The notes below the pieces were generated by a model. The model saw only the letters and a program-made list of their open reading frames with translations, made no database searches and was not told the DNA's origin. A stretch of DNA of 64,000 nucleotides from an uncultured Dorea sp. GTDB taxonomy: Bacteria > Bacillota > Clostridia > Lachnospirales > Lachnospiraceae. Where the stretch lies: positions 19,884 to 83,883 of the forward strand of contig CAJULU010000008.1 of assembly GCA_910587575.1 (NCBI GenBank). The letters run 5' to 3'. The position numbers and the translations under genes were made by a program. This document shows, one piece after another, positions 42,733 to 52,428 of this stretch (the first letter of the stretch is position 1; the number at the start of each line of letters is the position of its first letter).

Positions 42733-43924
42733 AGTATTGAATAAAGTGACTTTCTTGACAGGCTCCGCCAAACTTGCCGCACAGCTTCTGGATGTGCCGG
42801 CAAAACAGCCCTTTGATGAAAGTATGGCGGATTTCCTGAATGATGTGTCGAGAAAACTTATGGGGAACCACGCATCAAAAACATACTCCGATATTGTCAC
42901 CTTCGCATTCTGGATTCGGAAAGCTTCTGTTTTGGGACTGAAGGAGCGTTTTGAGAAGAGGGATGATGCGTATCACCTTGGCAGGGGCGTCGCTTTCCAT
43001 ATTGCTCCTTCCAATGTTCCGGTCAATTTCGCCTATTCCATGGCTGCCGGTCTCCTTACAGGAAATGCGAATGTCGTCCGTGTACCGGGCAGGGATTTCC
43101 CGCAAGTGGACATTATTTCAGAGGCGCTCAACGGTGTTCTGGAGCAGCACGAAGAAATGCGGCCATATATACAGCTTGTACGTTATGACAGGGATAAGGA
43201 CATTAATGATCTGTTCTCCTCGATTGCCGATGTCCGCATTGTATGGGGCGGCGACCGGACGATTGCAGAGCTGAGAAAATCTCCTATGCCGCCCCGTTCC
43301 GGGGAAATCACCTTTGCAGACCGTTATTCTTTAGCGGTGATCGACAGTGAATCTTATCTGAATATAGAGGATAAAGAGTGTGTGGCGGATGATTTCTATA
43401 ATGATACATTCTTCACGGATCAGAACGCCTGCACCAGCCCCCGTGTTGTGGTATGGACAGGCAATAGGATCGAAGAGGCGAAGGAGGTGTTCTGGGAACA
43501 TGAGCACAGGCTTGTTGAAAAGAAATATACCTTCCAGCCGATACAGGGAATCAACAAGCTGACGAGCAGTTATCTGATTGCAGCGGCAGAGCCGGGAGTA
43601 AAGATAGAAACGCATCCTGATAACCTGATCATTCGCATTAAAGTCCCGGAAATCACGGAATCTCTTATGGACTTCCGGGACAACAGCGGATATTTCTATG
43701 AGTTTGACTGCAGGGACATTCTTGAGATGAAAGACCTTTGCAATGATAAAAGATGCCAGACAATCGCCTATATCGGTGACAGCAAGTCTGTCCTGCCGCT
43801 AATTGAGGCGGGGGTCAGGGGAATTGACCGTGTTGTTCCGATGGGGAAAACGATGGACTTTGATTTGATCTGGGACGGATACAACCTTCCGGCGTTCCTT
43901 ACCAGAACGGTTGTGCTGGCATAA
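42716..43924 (+). CDS. LuxC-like acyl-CoA/acyl-protein reductase
   Basis: A 402-residue aldehyde-dehydrogenase-fold enzyme of the LuxC family. FHIAPSNVPVNFAYSMAAGL binds the cofactor, DQNACTSPRVVVW holds the catalytic cysteine (C239), and GIDRVVPMGKTMDFDLIWDG is the LuxC C-terminal signature. It should accept the acyl group from the LuxE-like synthetase and reduce it with NADPH to an aldehyde. The aldehyde is then available to the SDR and transketolase genes that follow. AAGGGGGTG precedes the ATG inside the LuxE-like gene. Confidence 0.9.
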   Translation: MRPNSEVLNKVTFLTGSAKLAAQLLDVPAKQPFDESMADFLNDVSRKLMGNHASKTYSDIVTFAFWIRKASVLGLKERFEKRDDAYHLGRGVAFHIAPSNVPVNFAYSMAAGLLTGNANVVRVPGRDFPQVDIISEALNGVLEQHEEMRPYIQLVRYDRDKDINDLFSSIADVRIVWGGDRTIAELRKSPMPPRSGEITFADRYSLAVIDSESYLNIEDKECVADDFYNDTFFTDQNACTSPRVVVWTGNRIEEAKEVFWEHEHRLVEKKYTFQPIQGINKLTSSYLIAAAEPGVKIETHPDNLIIRIKVPEITESLMDFRDNSGYFYEFDCRDILEMKDLCNDKRCQTIAYIGDSKSVLPLIEAGVRGIDRVVPMGKTMDFDLIWDGYNLPAFLTRTVVLA

Positions 43925-43998
43925 GTCCGCAGAAAGTAAGGAGCTAAATGCAAAAACGAGCCGGATATACATTTGGGAACCGAAAAGAGGGGATGAAT

Positions 43999-44742
43999 AT
44001 GATTTTGCGAGGGAAAAATGCTGTCATCACGGGCGCAGGAAGAGGTATCGGGCGGGCAACTGTGGAGTGTTTTGCGAGGAATGGAGCAAATGTCTGGGCG
44101 TGTGCCAGGAAACGGGATTCTGCATTTGAAGATGATATGAGACAGCTTGCCCGGAAATACTCCGTTTCCATGTGGCCGGTGTACTTTGATGTTACGGAAG
44201 AAAATCAGATAAAACATGCGGTTCAGTCTATTCGGAGACAAAAACTCAATATTGATGTTCTGGTCAATATGGCGGGCATTGTAGAGGAAAGCACCACATT
44301 TCAGATGACATCTATGGATAAAATGAAGCATCTCTTTAATACGAATTTTTTTGCGGTGACCTTGCTTACTCAATATATATCCCGATTGATGGTGCGCCAG
44401 AACAGCGGGAGCATCGTGAATATTGCTTCTATCGCCGGACTGGACGGCGAACCTGCCCAATATGAATACGCCACAAGCAAAGCGGCTGTCGTCGGAGCCA
44501 CAAAGCATCTGGCGAGAGAACTGGCTCCGAATCATATCCGGGTCAATGCGGTTGCTCCGGGAATAATCGAAACAGAAATGGGTGAAAAAATCGAGGATAA
44601 TCTGAGAGAGCGTGTGCTGGGCAAAGTTATTATGGGCAGGATGGGAAAACCGAGTGAAGTTGCTGATGTTGCAGCATTCCTGGCAAGTGATTACGCCAGC
44701 TACATGACTGGGCAGATTATACGGGTGGATGGAGGCATGTGA
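43999..44742 (+). CDS. SDR family oxidoreductase (FabG-like)
   Basis: A 247-residue short-chain dehydrogenase: ITGAGRGIGRA, VNMAGIVEE, the catalytic set in IASIAGLDGEPAQYEYATSK, and NAVAPGIIETEMG. It may reduce a keto group formed by the LuxC/transketolase steps. I chose ATG 43999, which starts MILRGKNAVITG as is normal for the family; an in-frame ATG at 43948 has a stronger AAGGAG site and would add 17 residues, so the start is unsure. Its stop is one base before the transketolase ATG. Confidence 0.85.
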   Translation: MILRGKNAVITGAGRGIGRATVECFARNGANVWACARKRDSAFEDDMRQLARKYSVSMWPVYFDVTEENQIKHAVQSIRRQKLNIDVLVNMAGIVEESTTFQMTSMDKMKHLFNTNFFAVTLLTQYISRLMVRQNSGSIVNIASIAGLDGEPAQYEYATSKAAVVGATKHLARELAPNHIRVNAVAPGIIETEMGEKIEDNLRERVLGKVIMGRMGKPSEVADVAAFLASDYASYMTGQIIRVDGGM

Positions 44743-44743
44743 G

Positions 44744-45562
44744 ATGAATAGCGAGAAAATTCAAGAGCTTGCATGGAAAATCAGAAATGATGTACTGGAT
44801 ATGACCTTTCATGCGGGAGTTGAGGGCGGACATTTAGGCGGTGCATTTTCGTCAGCGGAGATACTTGCGGCGTTATATGGTTCAGAGATGAATATTGACC
44901 CGAATATTCCGGCGAATCCGGATCGGGATCGTTTTATACTCAGCAAAGGACACATTTCCCTTGCACATTACGCTGTGCTGAAAGAATGCGGATTTTTATC
45001 TCAGGAAGACCTGGATTCGTTTGAGAAAAACGGAACGTTCTTTTCTACGCATGAATTGGAATGTGTGGAACATGGAATTGAGATTACGTCCGGAAGCCTT
45101 GGATATGGATTGTCAATAGGCGTCGGGTCTGCTCTTTCAGCGAAAAGAAATAAACGGAACTATAGAGTTTTTGTGTTGCTGGGTGATGGCGAATGCAATG
45201 AGGGCAGTGTGTGGGAAGCGGCAATGGCCGCTGTTAAATACAGGCTTGATAATCTGATTGCTATTGTTGATAAGAACGGTCAGCAGCTTGATGGATATAC
45301 AAGCGAAGTAATGCCGATTCATGATATGGAGCAGGCATTCAAAGGATTTGGATGGCACACGCTTGTGGTTAACGGCCACGATGTCAGGGCGATTCGGCAG
45401 GCTGTTGGGCAGAAAGCAGATGGAGTGCCAACTGTTATTATTGCCGAAACTGTAAAGAGTAAAGGCATTCCTTCCATCGAGGGGCAGAACGGCTGGCATC
45501 ATGCCCGTATTACAGAGGAACAATACAGGAAGTTTCAGCAGGAGCTTGAGGAGGCGAGATGA
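44744..45562 (+). CDS. Transketolase-like protein, N-terminal (ThDP-binding) subunit
   Basis: A 272-residue protein equal to the first half of transketolase. GGHLGGAFSSAEILAALYG is the N-terminal signature, LSKGHISLAHYA follows, and VLLGDGECNEGSVWEAAMAA is the thiamine-diphosphate/Mg motif. The second half is encoded by the next gene, which overlaps by four bases. Two-subunit transketolases occur in bacterial and archaeal sugar pathways. Here, next to an aldehyde-forming LuxC-like enzyme, it could transfer a two-carbon ketol unit onto that aldehyde; this is inference. Confidence 0.9.
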   Translation: MNSEKIQELAWKIRNDVLDMTFHAGVEGGHLGGAFSSAEILAALYGSEMNIDPNIPANPDRDRFILSKGHISLAHYAVLKECGFLSQEDLDSFEKNGTFFSTHELECVEHGIEITSGSLGYGLSIGVGSALSAKRNKRNYRVFVLLGDGECNEGSVWEAAMAAVKYRLDNLIAIVDKNGQQLDGYTSEVMPIHDMEQAFKGFGWHTLVVNGHDVRAIRQAVGQKADGVPTVIIAETVKSKGIPSIEGQNGWHHARITEEQYRKFQQELEEAR

Positions 45563-46539
45563 TGGATTTTTCTTCACAGAACATTATGCAGTGGTCACGT
45601 CTGGGAATGAGGAAAGCCTACGGTGCTGTCCTTAATGAGCTTGCAAACGACCACGGGGATCTGGTCAGCATTGCGGCAGACGTAGCTGATTCAGCCAATC
45701 TGTACGATTTTGCCAGGAATCATCCGGAACGACATTTCAATGCGGGAATTTCCGAACAGAATATGGTAGCAATGGCGGCAGGGCTTGCAAAAGAAGGCGG
45801 CAATGTATTTGTGACCTCCTTTGCACCGTTTGTATCCCTTCGGGGATATGAGGCAATCCGTACGTTGATATGTTACATGAACTTGAATGTCAAAATTGCT
45901 GCGCTTTCAAGCGGGTTTTCTCTCGGCGTTCAGGGGGCAACTCATTATGCACTTGAAGATATGGCAATCATGCGGGCGATTCCGAATCTTTTGGTTCTTT
46001 CTCCTGCGGACACAACGGAGATGGCGAAAGCGATGGAGTATCTTGCGGACTATGAGGGTCCGGCGTATCTTCGCATCACCGGTCTTCCCGGCAGTGCCGC
46101 AGTATATAGAGCGGATTATGCATATGATGTGAACCGTTTAAATATCGTGAGGGAAGGCACGGATGTAGGAATATTTGCAACAGGAACACTCGTGAATGAA
46201 AGTGTCCGAGCCGCAAGACTGCTGTCAAAGAATGGAATCAATCCAGCCGTTGTGAACTTGTCAACACTGAATCCTGTGAAAAGCGATGAGATTGCCGCCG
46301 AATGCCTGAAATACAAATTAGTTATGACGGTTGAGGAGCACAATATAGTCGGTGGGATCGGAAGCATTGTTTCAGAGGCACTGGCTGGAACCATGAAACA
46401 TCCAAAACTTGTAAGGATGGGAACGACAGATGATAACCATAGAGTTGGAAATTATAGCTACATGATGGAAAAGAATGGATTGTCAGCGAAAGCAATATCA
46501 ATGAGGGTAGAGAGCATATTTTCCAAGATGGATTTGTAA
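45559..46539 (+). CDS. Transketolase-like protein, C-terminal (pyrimidine-binding) subunit
   Basis: A 326-residue protein with the transketolase pyrimidine-binding and C-terminal domains: HFNAGISEQNMVAMAAGLA (the conserved glutamate that activates ThDP), VFVTSFAPFVSLRGYEAIR, GVQGATHYALEDMAIMR and YLRITGLPG. It overlaps the N-terminal subunit gene by four bases (ATGATG start). It completes the heteromeric transketolase. It ends the enzyme block; the next gene is a glycosyltransferase in clearly more AT-rich DNA. Confidence 0.9.
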   Translation: MMDFSSQNIMQWSRLGMRKAYGAVLNELANDHGDLVSIAADVADSANLYDFARNHPERHFNAGISEQNMVAMAAGLAKEGGNVFVTSFAPFVSLRGYEAIRTLICYMNLNVKIAALSSGFSLGVQGATHYALEDMAIMRAIPNLLVLSPADTTEMAKAMEYLADYEGPAYLRITGLPGSAAVYRADYAYDVNRLNIVREGTDVGIFATGTLVNESVRAARLLSKNGINPAVVNLSTLNPVKSDEIAAECLKYKLVMTVEEHNIVGGIGSIVSEALAGTMKHPKLVRMGTTDDNHRVGNYSYMMEKNGLSAKAISMRVESIFSKMDL

Positions 46540-46554
46540 GAAGAGGGAAGCAAA

Positions 46555-47700
46555 ATGGTGAAGCGTGTGTTGGTCACTGGTGCAACCAAAATAGGAGAAG
46601 CGGGTCTTTCGAATATTGTTTTTGAATGGGGACAGCACTTTGACGATACAGAACTGACCTATGATTTCCTGATAAGGAATGGACCGCCAGCAAGGTTTTA
46701 TTTTGATAAGATAATAAAAAAAGGCGGTCGTGTTCTATCCATGCCTGAAAATTCTCCGAAAAACATTATTAACTCATTAAAATGGACCTTAAAAGCAATT
46801 AATGATAATAAATACGATACGATACATATAAATGCTTCTGATGCGTTAGTATCAGCTTATTATGTATTTATTGCAAAAAAAAGTGGAATTAGTCATATTT
46901 ATGTTCATTCCCACTCTTCAGAACTGGATATTAGAAATCCTATTAAAAGAAGAGCGAGGAGTATATTACATAGATTATGCAGACCTTATATTAAAAAAAA
47001 TGCGGAACTTTGTCTGGCGTGCTCAAATCTGGCGGCAGATTGGATGTACGGGAAATCAGAAACATATAAATATAAGTATTGCATGATAAGCAATGGTGTA
47101 AAATGCCAAAAATACTTTTTTGATGAAAAGACGAGAATTGTTTATAAGAGAGAACTGGGACTTGACAATAAGAAAGTAATTGGAAATATAGGAAGACTGT
47201 CATATCAGAAGAATCAGGAATTCCTTGTAGATATTTTTTCAGAAATCGTAAGGCATGAAAAAAATATAGTTCTCATGATTGCTGGGTCTGGTGAGGATGA
47301 ACCGAAGCTGAAAGAAAAGGTAAAACAACTTGATTTAGAAAAAAATGTAATGTTTATGGGGCAAAGAGATGATATTCCGCAGCTTTTGTGGGTAATGGAT
47401 GTATTGGTTATGCCATCTAGATTTGAAGGTCTGCCCATTACGTTAATCGAAGCTCAGATGGCATCATTACCATGCTTTGTTTCTGATAATGTAACAAAGG
47501 AAGCAAAGATTACTGATAATGTGAATTATGTAGGCACGACAGATGTACATATATGGTGCGATTTGATTTGTGAAGCCCTAAGAAAAGAAAGAGATATAAC
47601 AGATACAGAGATACTGCTAAATAATAAATTTAACATCGAAAACGCAACTAGAGAACTTCAATCTATTCTGATGGGTAAAATGAAAGCCAATAAAAAATAA
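46555..47700 (+). CDS. GT4 family glycosyltransferase, EpsF-like
   Basis: A 381-residue GT-B enzyme. The C-terminal donor domain has IGNIGRLSYQKNQEF, MIAGSGEDEPKLK and the EX7E-like PSRFEGLPITLIEAQ. No membrane segment is evident, so it works at the cytoplasmic face on the lipid-linked repeat. From this gene onward base composition becomes markedly AT-rich, a sign of separate origin for the assembly part of the cluster. Donor and acceptor are unknown. Confidence 0.86.
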   Translation: MVKRVLVTGATKIGEAGLSNIVFEWGQHFDDTELTYDFLIRNGPPARFYFDKIIKKGGRVLSMPENSPKNIINSLKWTLKAINDNKYDTIHINASDALVSAYYVFIAKKSGISHIYVHSHSSELDIRNPIKRRARSILHRLCRPYIKKNAELCLACSNLAADWMYGKSETYKYKYCMISNGVKCQKYFFDEKTRIVYKRELGLDNKKVIGNIGRLSYQKNQEFLVDIFSEIVRHEKNIVLMIAGSGEDEPKLKEKVKQLDLEKNVMFMGQRDDIPQLLWVMDVLVMPSRFEGLPITLIEAQMASLPCFVSDNVTKEAKITDNVNYVGTTDVHIWCDLICEALRKERDITDTEILLNNKFNIENATRELQSILMGKMKANKK

Positions 47701-47716
47701 TGAAGGATTCTGAAAA

Positions 47717-48829
47717 ATGAAAGGGTACTATTTAATATATATTGATAAGAATAACCTTGATGTGGGGGTAAATAAAAAGATAGAGGAACAAATGACAGAA
47801 TTTAACGAAAAAGGTCTCAATTGTTCGTTTTATCCCATAGTAAGAAAAGATGACAAATTATCAAAATTACTATATCGCTTCCCGTTCACAAATTTGACTA
47901 CACAATGGAAATATAACAAGAAATTTGAAGAAGTTGATTATTTATATTTTAGAAAACCAATTGTATTGACCGGTGCATTCAGGACTTTCCTACGACGTTT
48001 AAAAAGGAATAGTCCCAAAGTCAAGATTGTTATGGAGCTGCCAACAAGGTTTTATGATAAAGAGATTACGAATGGACGTATAGCAAATCTTCCGCTATAT
48101 ATTCGTGAAATATATAATAGAAAGAGATTGAAAGATCTTGTTGACAGAATTGCGGTGACAGGAACAGATGAGGACATCTTATGGGGGGTAAAGACACTTA
48201 AATTTAAAAACGGAGTCAATCTAAAAAAGAATCCGGTCCGTAATCCTGTACAGGACGATGGAGTGATACGATTCTGCTTTGTTGCCAGGTTCGCTTTCTA
48301 TCATGCCGTAGAGCGATTTATTCGAGGCATGATTGAATATTATAAAAATCGTGGAACGCAAGAAACGCTGCTGTATGTTGTTGGAGATGAGAATAGTATT
48401 CTTACGGACTTAAAGCAGCTATCAGAAAATCCTTATGTAAAAGACAGAGTTGTCTTTACCGGGAGAAAAACCGGAGATGAATTAAGAAAAATATATGACC
48501 AATGCAATATTGGCGTTTGTAGCCTTGGAATTCACAGATTAAAAAAGGCAGTTAATACATCTCTGAAAAGCAGAGAATATCTTGTTGCAGGTCTTCCAAT
48601 CTGTTATTCAGGAGACTTGGACTTTTTAAGAGAAGAGCCGGTTGATTTTGCTTTTAATTATCCAGAGGATGAGAGCCCGATAGATATTGATGCAATGATA
48701 AAAAAATACAAGCGGCTCTTGGAGAAAGAAAATGTTGAAGATTTGACGGCAAGAATTCGTAAATATGCTGAAAAGCATGTTGGCATGGAAGAGGCCATGG
48801 AAAACATTGTCAAATATTTAAAAGGATGA
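47717..48829 (+). CDS. Glycosyltransferase family 4-like protein
   Basis: A 370-residue protein with a weak GT-B/GT4 pattern: FCFVARFAFYHAVERFIRGM, DRVVFTGRKTGDELRKIY and REYLVAGLPICYSGDLDFL in the donor domain. The usual EX7E motif is not clear, so classification is less sure than for its neighbours. It lies between a GT4 gene and the polymerase, which supports a glycosyltransferase role in building the repeat unit. Confidence 0.72.
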   Translation: MKGYYLIYIDKNNLDVGVNKKIEEQMTEFNEKGLNCSFYPIVRKDDKLSKLLYRFPFTNLTTQWKYNKKFEEVDYLYFRKPIVLTGAFRTFLRRLKRNSPKVKIVMELPTRFYDKEITNGRIANLPLYIREIYNRKRLKDLVDRIAVTGTDEDILWGVKTLKFKNGVNLKKNPVRNPVQDDGVIRFCFVARFAFYHAVERFIRGMIEYYKNRGTQETLLYVVGDENSILTDLKQLSENPYVKDRVVFTGRKTGDELRKIYDQCNIGVCSLGIHRLKKAVNTSLKSREYLVAGLPICYSGDLDFLREEPVDFAFNYPEDESPIDIDAMIKKYKRLLEKENVEDLTARIRKYAEKHVGMEEAMENIVKYLKG

Positions 48830-48832
48830 TAA

Positions 48833-50209
48833 ATGATGTTGAAAATAAAGCTCGAAAAACAGACATTTGGCTTATATTTTATCTTCACCTTGATTCTATT
48901 GTTGCTGCTATCTGTTTTCTTTTGGAATGGAAGCATATTTGTAATAGGTGTTTTGGGCTGCCTGCTTTTTTTGCCATTTATATGGAATCTTGATTCTGAG
49001 ATGTACAAAGTTTTATTTTTTGCAATGATTATTTCTTTTGCATGGATGCTCTTACAGTATTTTGGACTAATGGCAAAATTTGGTAAGCCGTATTTTGGTG
49101 GTGACGATGAGATTTTTGAAAGGTATGGTGATGTTCTTTATAAGTTAGGAGCATATACAATAGCTGACTGTCCTTCATTCGGGTATAACATAGATAAAGC
49201 TACAGGTTTTATGCTGATTTTGGCCTGGATTATGAGAATTAGCAATCCATTCGGCGGATATCATACTATCTCACCCCGGATTTTAAATATATATATGTGG
49301 CTTGCTATAGGGGTAATGGTGTATAAGTTTGTCAAAAAATCAGAACTATTACAAAATGATAAGGTTCTTCGCAAGGTGGTTCTAGGTCTGATGATTTTTC
49401 CAAACGCATTATTCGTGAATTCATGCGTTTATAGAGATACCTTGTCAATATACGTTTTATTTGTTTGTGTTTATCTTGCAAATGAATTATCACGAAAAAA
49501 TTCCGTTGAAAAAATTATGAAAATATTGCCTATATTCTTAATTTTCGTAATTAGCATATATATTCTTTATTATGTAAGAAGTGATTTGCTGATTGCGTTA
49601 GCAGGATTAGTTGTATTTCAGATATTTTGGGCCGATGGAACGAAATCTAAATTTGCAAAAAGAATACTTCTTGCTGTGTTAGTGATTTCTGTAGGAGGAT
49701 CATACACATTAAATAAAGTAAATACAATGTTAAATAATTACAATCATTATCTGCTGGTTGAGAGAAATGCAATAAATGGTATGTCTGGAAAGATATTTTC
49801 AACACCAATTTTCCCATTTGGTATTTTTCTTAGATTCATATGGGGACAAATGCAGCCTTTTCCAGGAGAAATATTTACACAGGACTTTTATGGGTCATTT
49901 TTATATGCTTTCATCTCGGTTGTTGTAAGGCTAGGGACGGTACTTCATATTTGCTGTCTGCCATATATTTTCAAAAGTGTACTAAAATTAAATTCAGATG
50001 CCATGAAATATTTACTTGTATATATGATGGTGATTGTTACCACTTTTGGTTTCAGACACTTTTTGATGGTTTATCCATTTGCCGCAATTGAGTTGTATTA
50101 TGGAGTTAAAGATGTAAGCAGACACAATATTAGAATTAATACAATTTTTATTCTTGCGGCTTGCGGTATAGCTGGATTAATCTATGTAAGTATATTAGGC
50201 ATTTTATAA
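48833..50209 (+). CDS. Wzy-like polysaccharide polymerase (membrane protein)
   Basis: A 458-residue protein with about 11-12 hydrophobic segments, a large outward loop, and the late segment MKYLLVYMMVIVTTFGFRHF. Sequence similarity is not diagnostic, as is usual for O-antigen/capsule polymerases; the call rests on topology, size and position beside glycosyltransferases and a flippase. It would polymerise flipped repeat units on the outer face of the membrane. Confidence 0.7.
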   Translation: MMLKIKLEKQTFGLYFIFTLILLLLLSVFFWNGSIFVIGVLGCLLFLPFIWNLDSEMYKVLFFAMIISFAWMLLQYFGLMAKFGKPYFGGDDEIFERYGDVLYKLGAYTIADCPSFGYNIDKATGFMLILAWIMRISNPFGGYHTISPRILNIYMWLAIGVMVYKFVKKSELLQNDKVLRKVVLGLMIFPNALFVNSCVYRDTLSIYVLFVCVYLANELSRKNSVEKIMKILPIFLIFVISIYILYYVRSDLLIALAGLVVFQIFWADGTKSKFAKRILLAVLVISVGGSYTLNKVNTMLNNYNHYLLVERNAINGMSGKIFSTPIFPFGIFLRFIWGQMQPFPGEIFTQDFYGSFLYAFISVVVRLGTVLHICCLPYIFKSVLKLNSDAMKYLLVYMMVIVTTFGFRHFLMVYPFAAIELYYGVKDVSRHNIRINTIFILAACGIAGLIYVSILGIL

Positions 50210-50233
50210 ACTGAATTTCGGAAGTGAGCGAAA

Positions 50234-51415
50234 ATGAAAATTCTATTTGTTACCCAGCACATGGAGCTTGGTGGTATTTGTAAGTCATTGCTTAATTTGT
50301 TATGGATATTAAAAGATAAAGATTTATCGGTGGATTTACTGGTGTTAACTGGTGATGAAAATCATATCAGGAAAATGACAGAGAACTTAAATATCAATAA
50401 TTGCTTTGTTTGCAGGAATACGCATATATTTTATCGATCTTATAGACAACAGAATAATATATATGATGCATTAAAAAAAATCAGCTGGCTATTTAAGATT
50501 AAAGTCATAGGAAGAGAAGCGGTTGTAAGACAAATCATTGCATGTGAGAGGAACTATGAGAGCTACGATGTAGCAATATCATATTCGAATGGAATATGGA
50601 CGAATGATTGCAGGGAGTTTATGGGTGGAAGCGAATATTTAGTTTTAGATAGGGTTCAAGCCAAAAGAAAAATTGCCTGGATACACAGTGAGCCTAGAAA
50701 ATTGGGAATTACAAAAGATATATGTCTGAGGCTATACAGCAAATTTGATAAGATTGTTGATGTTTCAAAGGGTTGTAAAAAAATATTAGATGAAATAAGC
50801 CCGGAAATCAAAAGTAAATCTGTTGTATTTTATAATTTATGCAATGCTGAAAACATTAGAAAGAATGCAAATTTGGGAAATCCATATAGCGATAATATTA
50901 ATAAGTTTAAGATTGTTACAGTCTGTAGGATAGAAAATGTGTCCAAAAGAATAGATAGGGCAATAGAGTGTGCCATTAGACTAAGAGAACAGGTAGGCAG
51001 CAATTTTATCTGGACGGTAGTAGGAGATGGACCAGACAGAGGCAATCTTCAAAAGCTTGTGGATGCTAATGATTTAAAGCCGGTTTTCAAATTCGTTGGC
51101 AGAAAAGAAAATCCATATCCATATGTAAAAAATGCAGATTTATATGTACTCACATCCGACTATGAGGCTTTTCCCCTAACTGTTAAGGAAGCTTTATTGC
51201 TAGGGGTTCCTGCTGTTATAACACCTATACCGCCTTCGCAGGAGTTAATTGACAACGGAAGGAATGGATATATAGTTGATTTTGATTCAAAATGTATTTC
51301 AGAGAAAATTACATACATTATGGGGAATTCAGATGAACTGAACAGATTAAGAAAAAATCTTGAAAATGAGCAGGAATCAGAGTCATACGAGTCATTCATT
51401 GAACTTATCAGTTAA
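50234..51415 (+). CDS. GT4 family glycosyltransferase
   Basis: A 393-residue GT-B glycosyltransferase. The N-terminus MKILFVTQHMELGGICKSLL and the donor-domain motifs VVGDGPDRGNLQKL, FVGRKENPYPYV and TSDYEAFPLTVKEALLLGVP (EX7E) are standard for GT4. It adds one sugar of the repeat unit in the cytoplasm. DNA is AT-rich like its neighbours. Confidence 0.88.
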   Translation: MKILFVTQHMELGGICKSLLNLLWILKDKDLSVDLLVLTGDENHIRKMTENLNINNCFVCRNTHIFYRSYRQQNNIYDALKKISWLFKIKVIGREAVVRQIIACERNYESYDVAISYSNGIWTNDCREFMGGSEYLVLDRVQAKRKIAWIHSEPRKLGITKDICLRLYSKFDKIVDVSKGCKKILDEISPEIKSKSVVFYNLCNAENIRKNANLGNPYSDNINKFKIVTVCRIENVSKRIDRAIECAIRLREQVGSNFIWTVVGDGPDRGNLQKLVDANDLKPVFKFVGRKENPYPYVKNADLYVLTSDYEAFPLTVKEALLLGVPAVITPIPPSQELIDNGRNGYIVDFDSKCISEKITYIMGNSDELNRLRKNLENEQESESYESFIELIS

Positions 51416-51428
51416 GGAGTAGTAGTAG

Positions 51429-52397
51429 ATGAAATTTAGTCATTTTGTACGGAGAGTATTTTTTCATTTCATAGACAATAGATTAATCAGATGGTTTTCA
51501 AGGGTGTATAGTGATCTGCTATTAAAGAAAATTATTAAAGGAACAGATCTTATTCCAATCCGCTATGATGAAAAGTCTTTTGTGAATCAGGCTACACACC
51601 CTGATGTATTAAAAAAAGATGATCAATATTTTTTGACCGTTTCAGGTTATCCTTTTGAGATAGAACATTTAGAAAATCCATTCTTATTTTGCAGCGATGA
51701 TGGGATCTGTTTTAAATCATTGCACGATGGACCAGTGGATGCTTATACCGGTACTGGATTAAGTCATTTTTCCGATGGTGATATTATATACGATGATGGC
51801 AGAATAGTTTTGTATTACCGTTTATGCGAGATGGAAAAAACTCCGAAGACAGATGATATATTTATTAAAACATATAGTGAAAAGAATTGGTCAGAAAGGA
51901 AAGCTGTTTTGAGCTTTCAAAAAGACAAATGTCTTAGTCAGTCTGTAGTAATAATCAATGGGCATTATGAAATGTATTATGTTGAAATGAATCAGGAATG
52001 GGGTAGTAAACTCAAACGTCTGAAGAGTGATTCTTATCTCTTTGATTCAAACATTATGGATGAAGTCCGCATTAATGGAATGCCAGAAGGCAGGATGCTC
52101 TGGCATATAGACGTGGTTTTAGATGGAGAAGCATTGATGGGGCTTTTTGCACTCTCAACCGCAAAAGGTGGAGTGGATTGCCGTCTTTATTATGGATATA
52201 GTAAGGATTTTGGAGATACTTGGGAAATTGTAGAACCTATTGAAACAAGTATACATGAAAAGTGGATAAAAAGGATATATAGATCGTCTATGGTGAAAGT
52301 GGGTGGATTGTGGAATATATACATAAGTGTCTGCACGCCTGGAGATTGTTGGTTTGTCCTATTGTTAGAAAAACAAGAGTTGAGCTTACTTAACTGA
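51429..52397 (+). CDS. Beta-propeller, glycosidase-like protein of unknown role
   Basis: A 322-residue protein. The repeating pattern of short strands with HPDVLKKDDQYFLTVSGYP, NPFLFCSDDGICF and SKDFGDTWEI resembles five-bladed propeller glycosidases (GH43/GH32/GH130-like). A catalytic acid triad cannot be assigned with confidence. The protein has no signal peptide, only a basic, hydrophobic N-terminus that may touch the membrane. Located among glycosyltransferase genes, it may act as a transferase, phosphorylase-like enzyme or trimming hydrolase on the polysaccharide; I cannot choose between these. Confidence 0.5.
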   Translation: MKFSHFVRRVFFHFIDNRLIRWFSRVYSDLLLKKIIKGTDLIPIRYDEKSFVNQATHPDVLKKDDQYFLTVSGYPFEIEHLENPFLFCSDDGICFKSLHDGPVDAYTGTGLSHFSDGDIIYDDGRIVLYYRLCEMEKTPKTDDIFIKTYSEKNWSERKAVLSFQKDKCLSQSVVIINGHYEMYYVEMNQEWGSKLKRLKSDSYLFDSNIMDEVRINGMPEGRMLWHIDVVLDGEALMGLFALSTAKGGVDCRLYYGYSKDFGDTWEIVEPIETSIHEKWIKRIYRSSMVKVGGLWNIYISVCTPGDCWFVLLLEKQELSLLN

Positions 52398-52428
52398 TTT
52401 TAAATGAATTCAATGGAGGTAAGGATGT

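Noticed and set aside
39288..43924. Bioluminescence (lux) operon
   Set aside because: LuxC- and LuxE-like genes are present, but luciferase genes luxA/luxB are not, and the surrounding genes are for polysaccharide synthesis.
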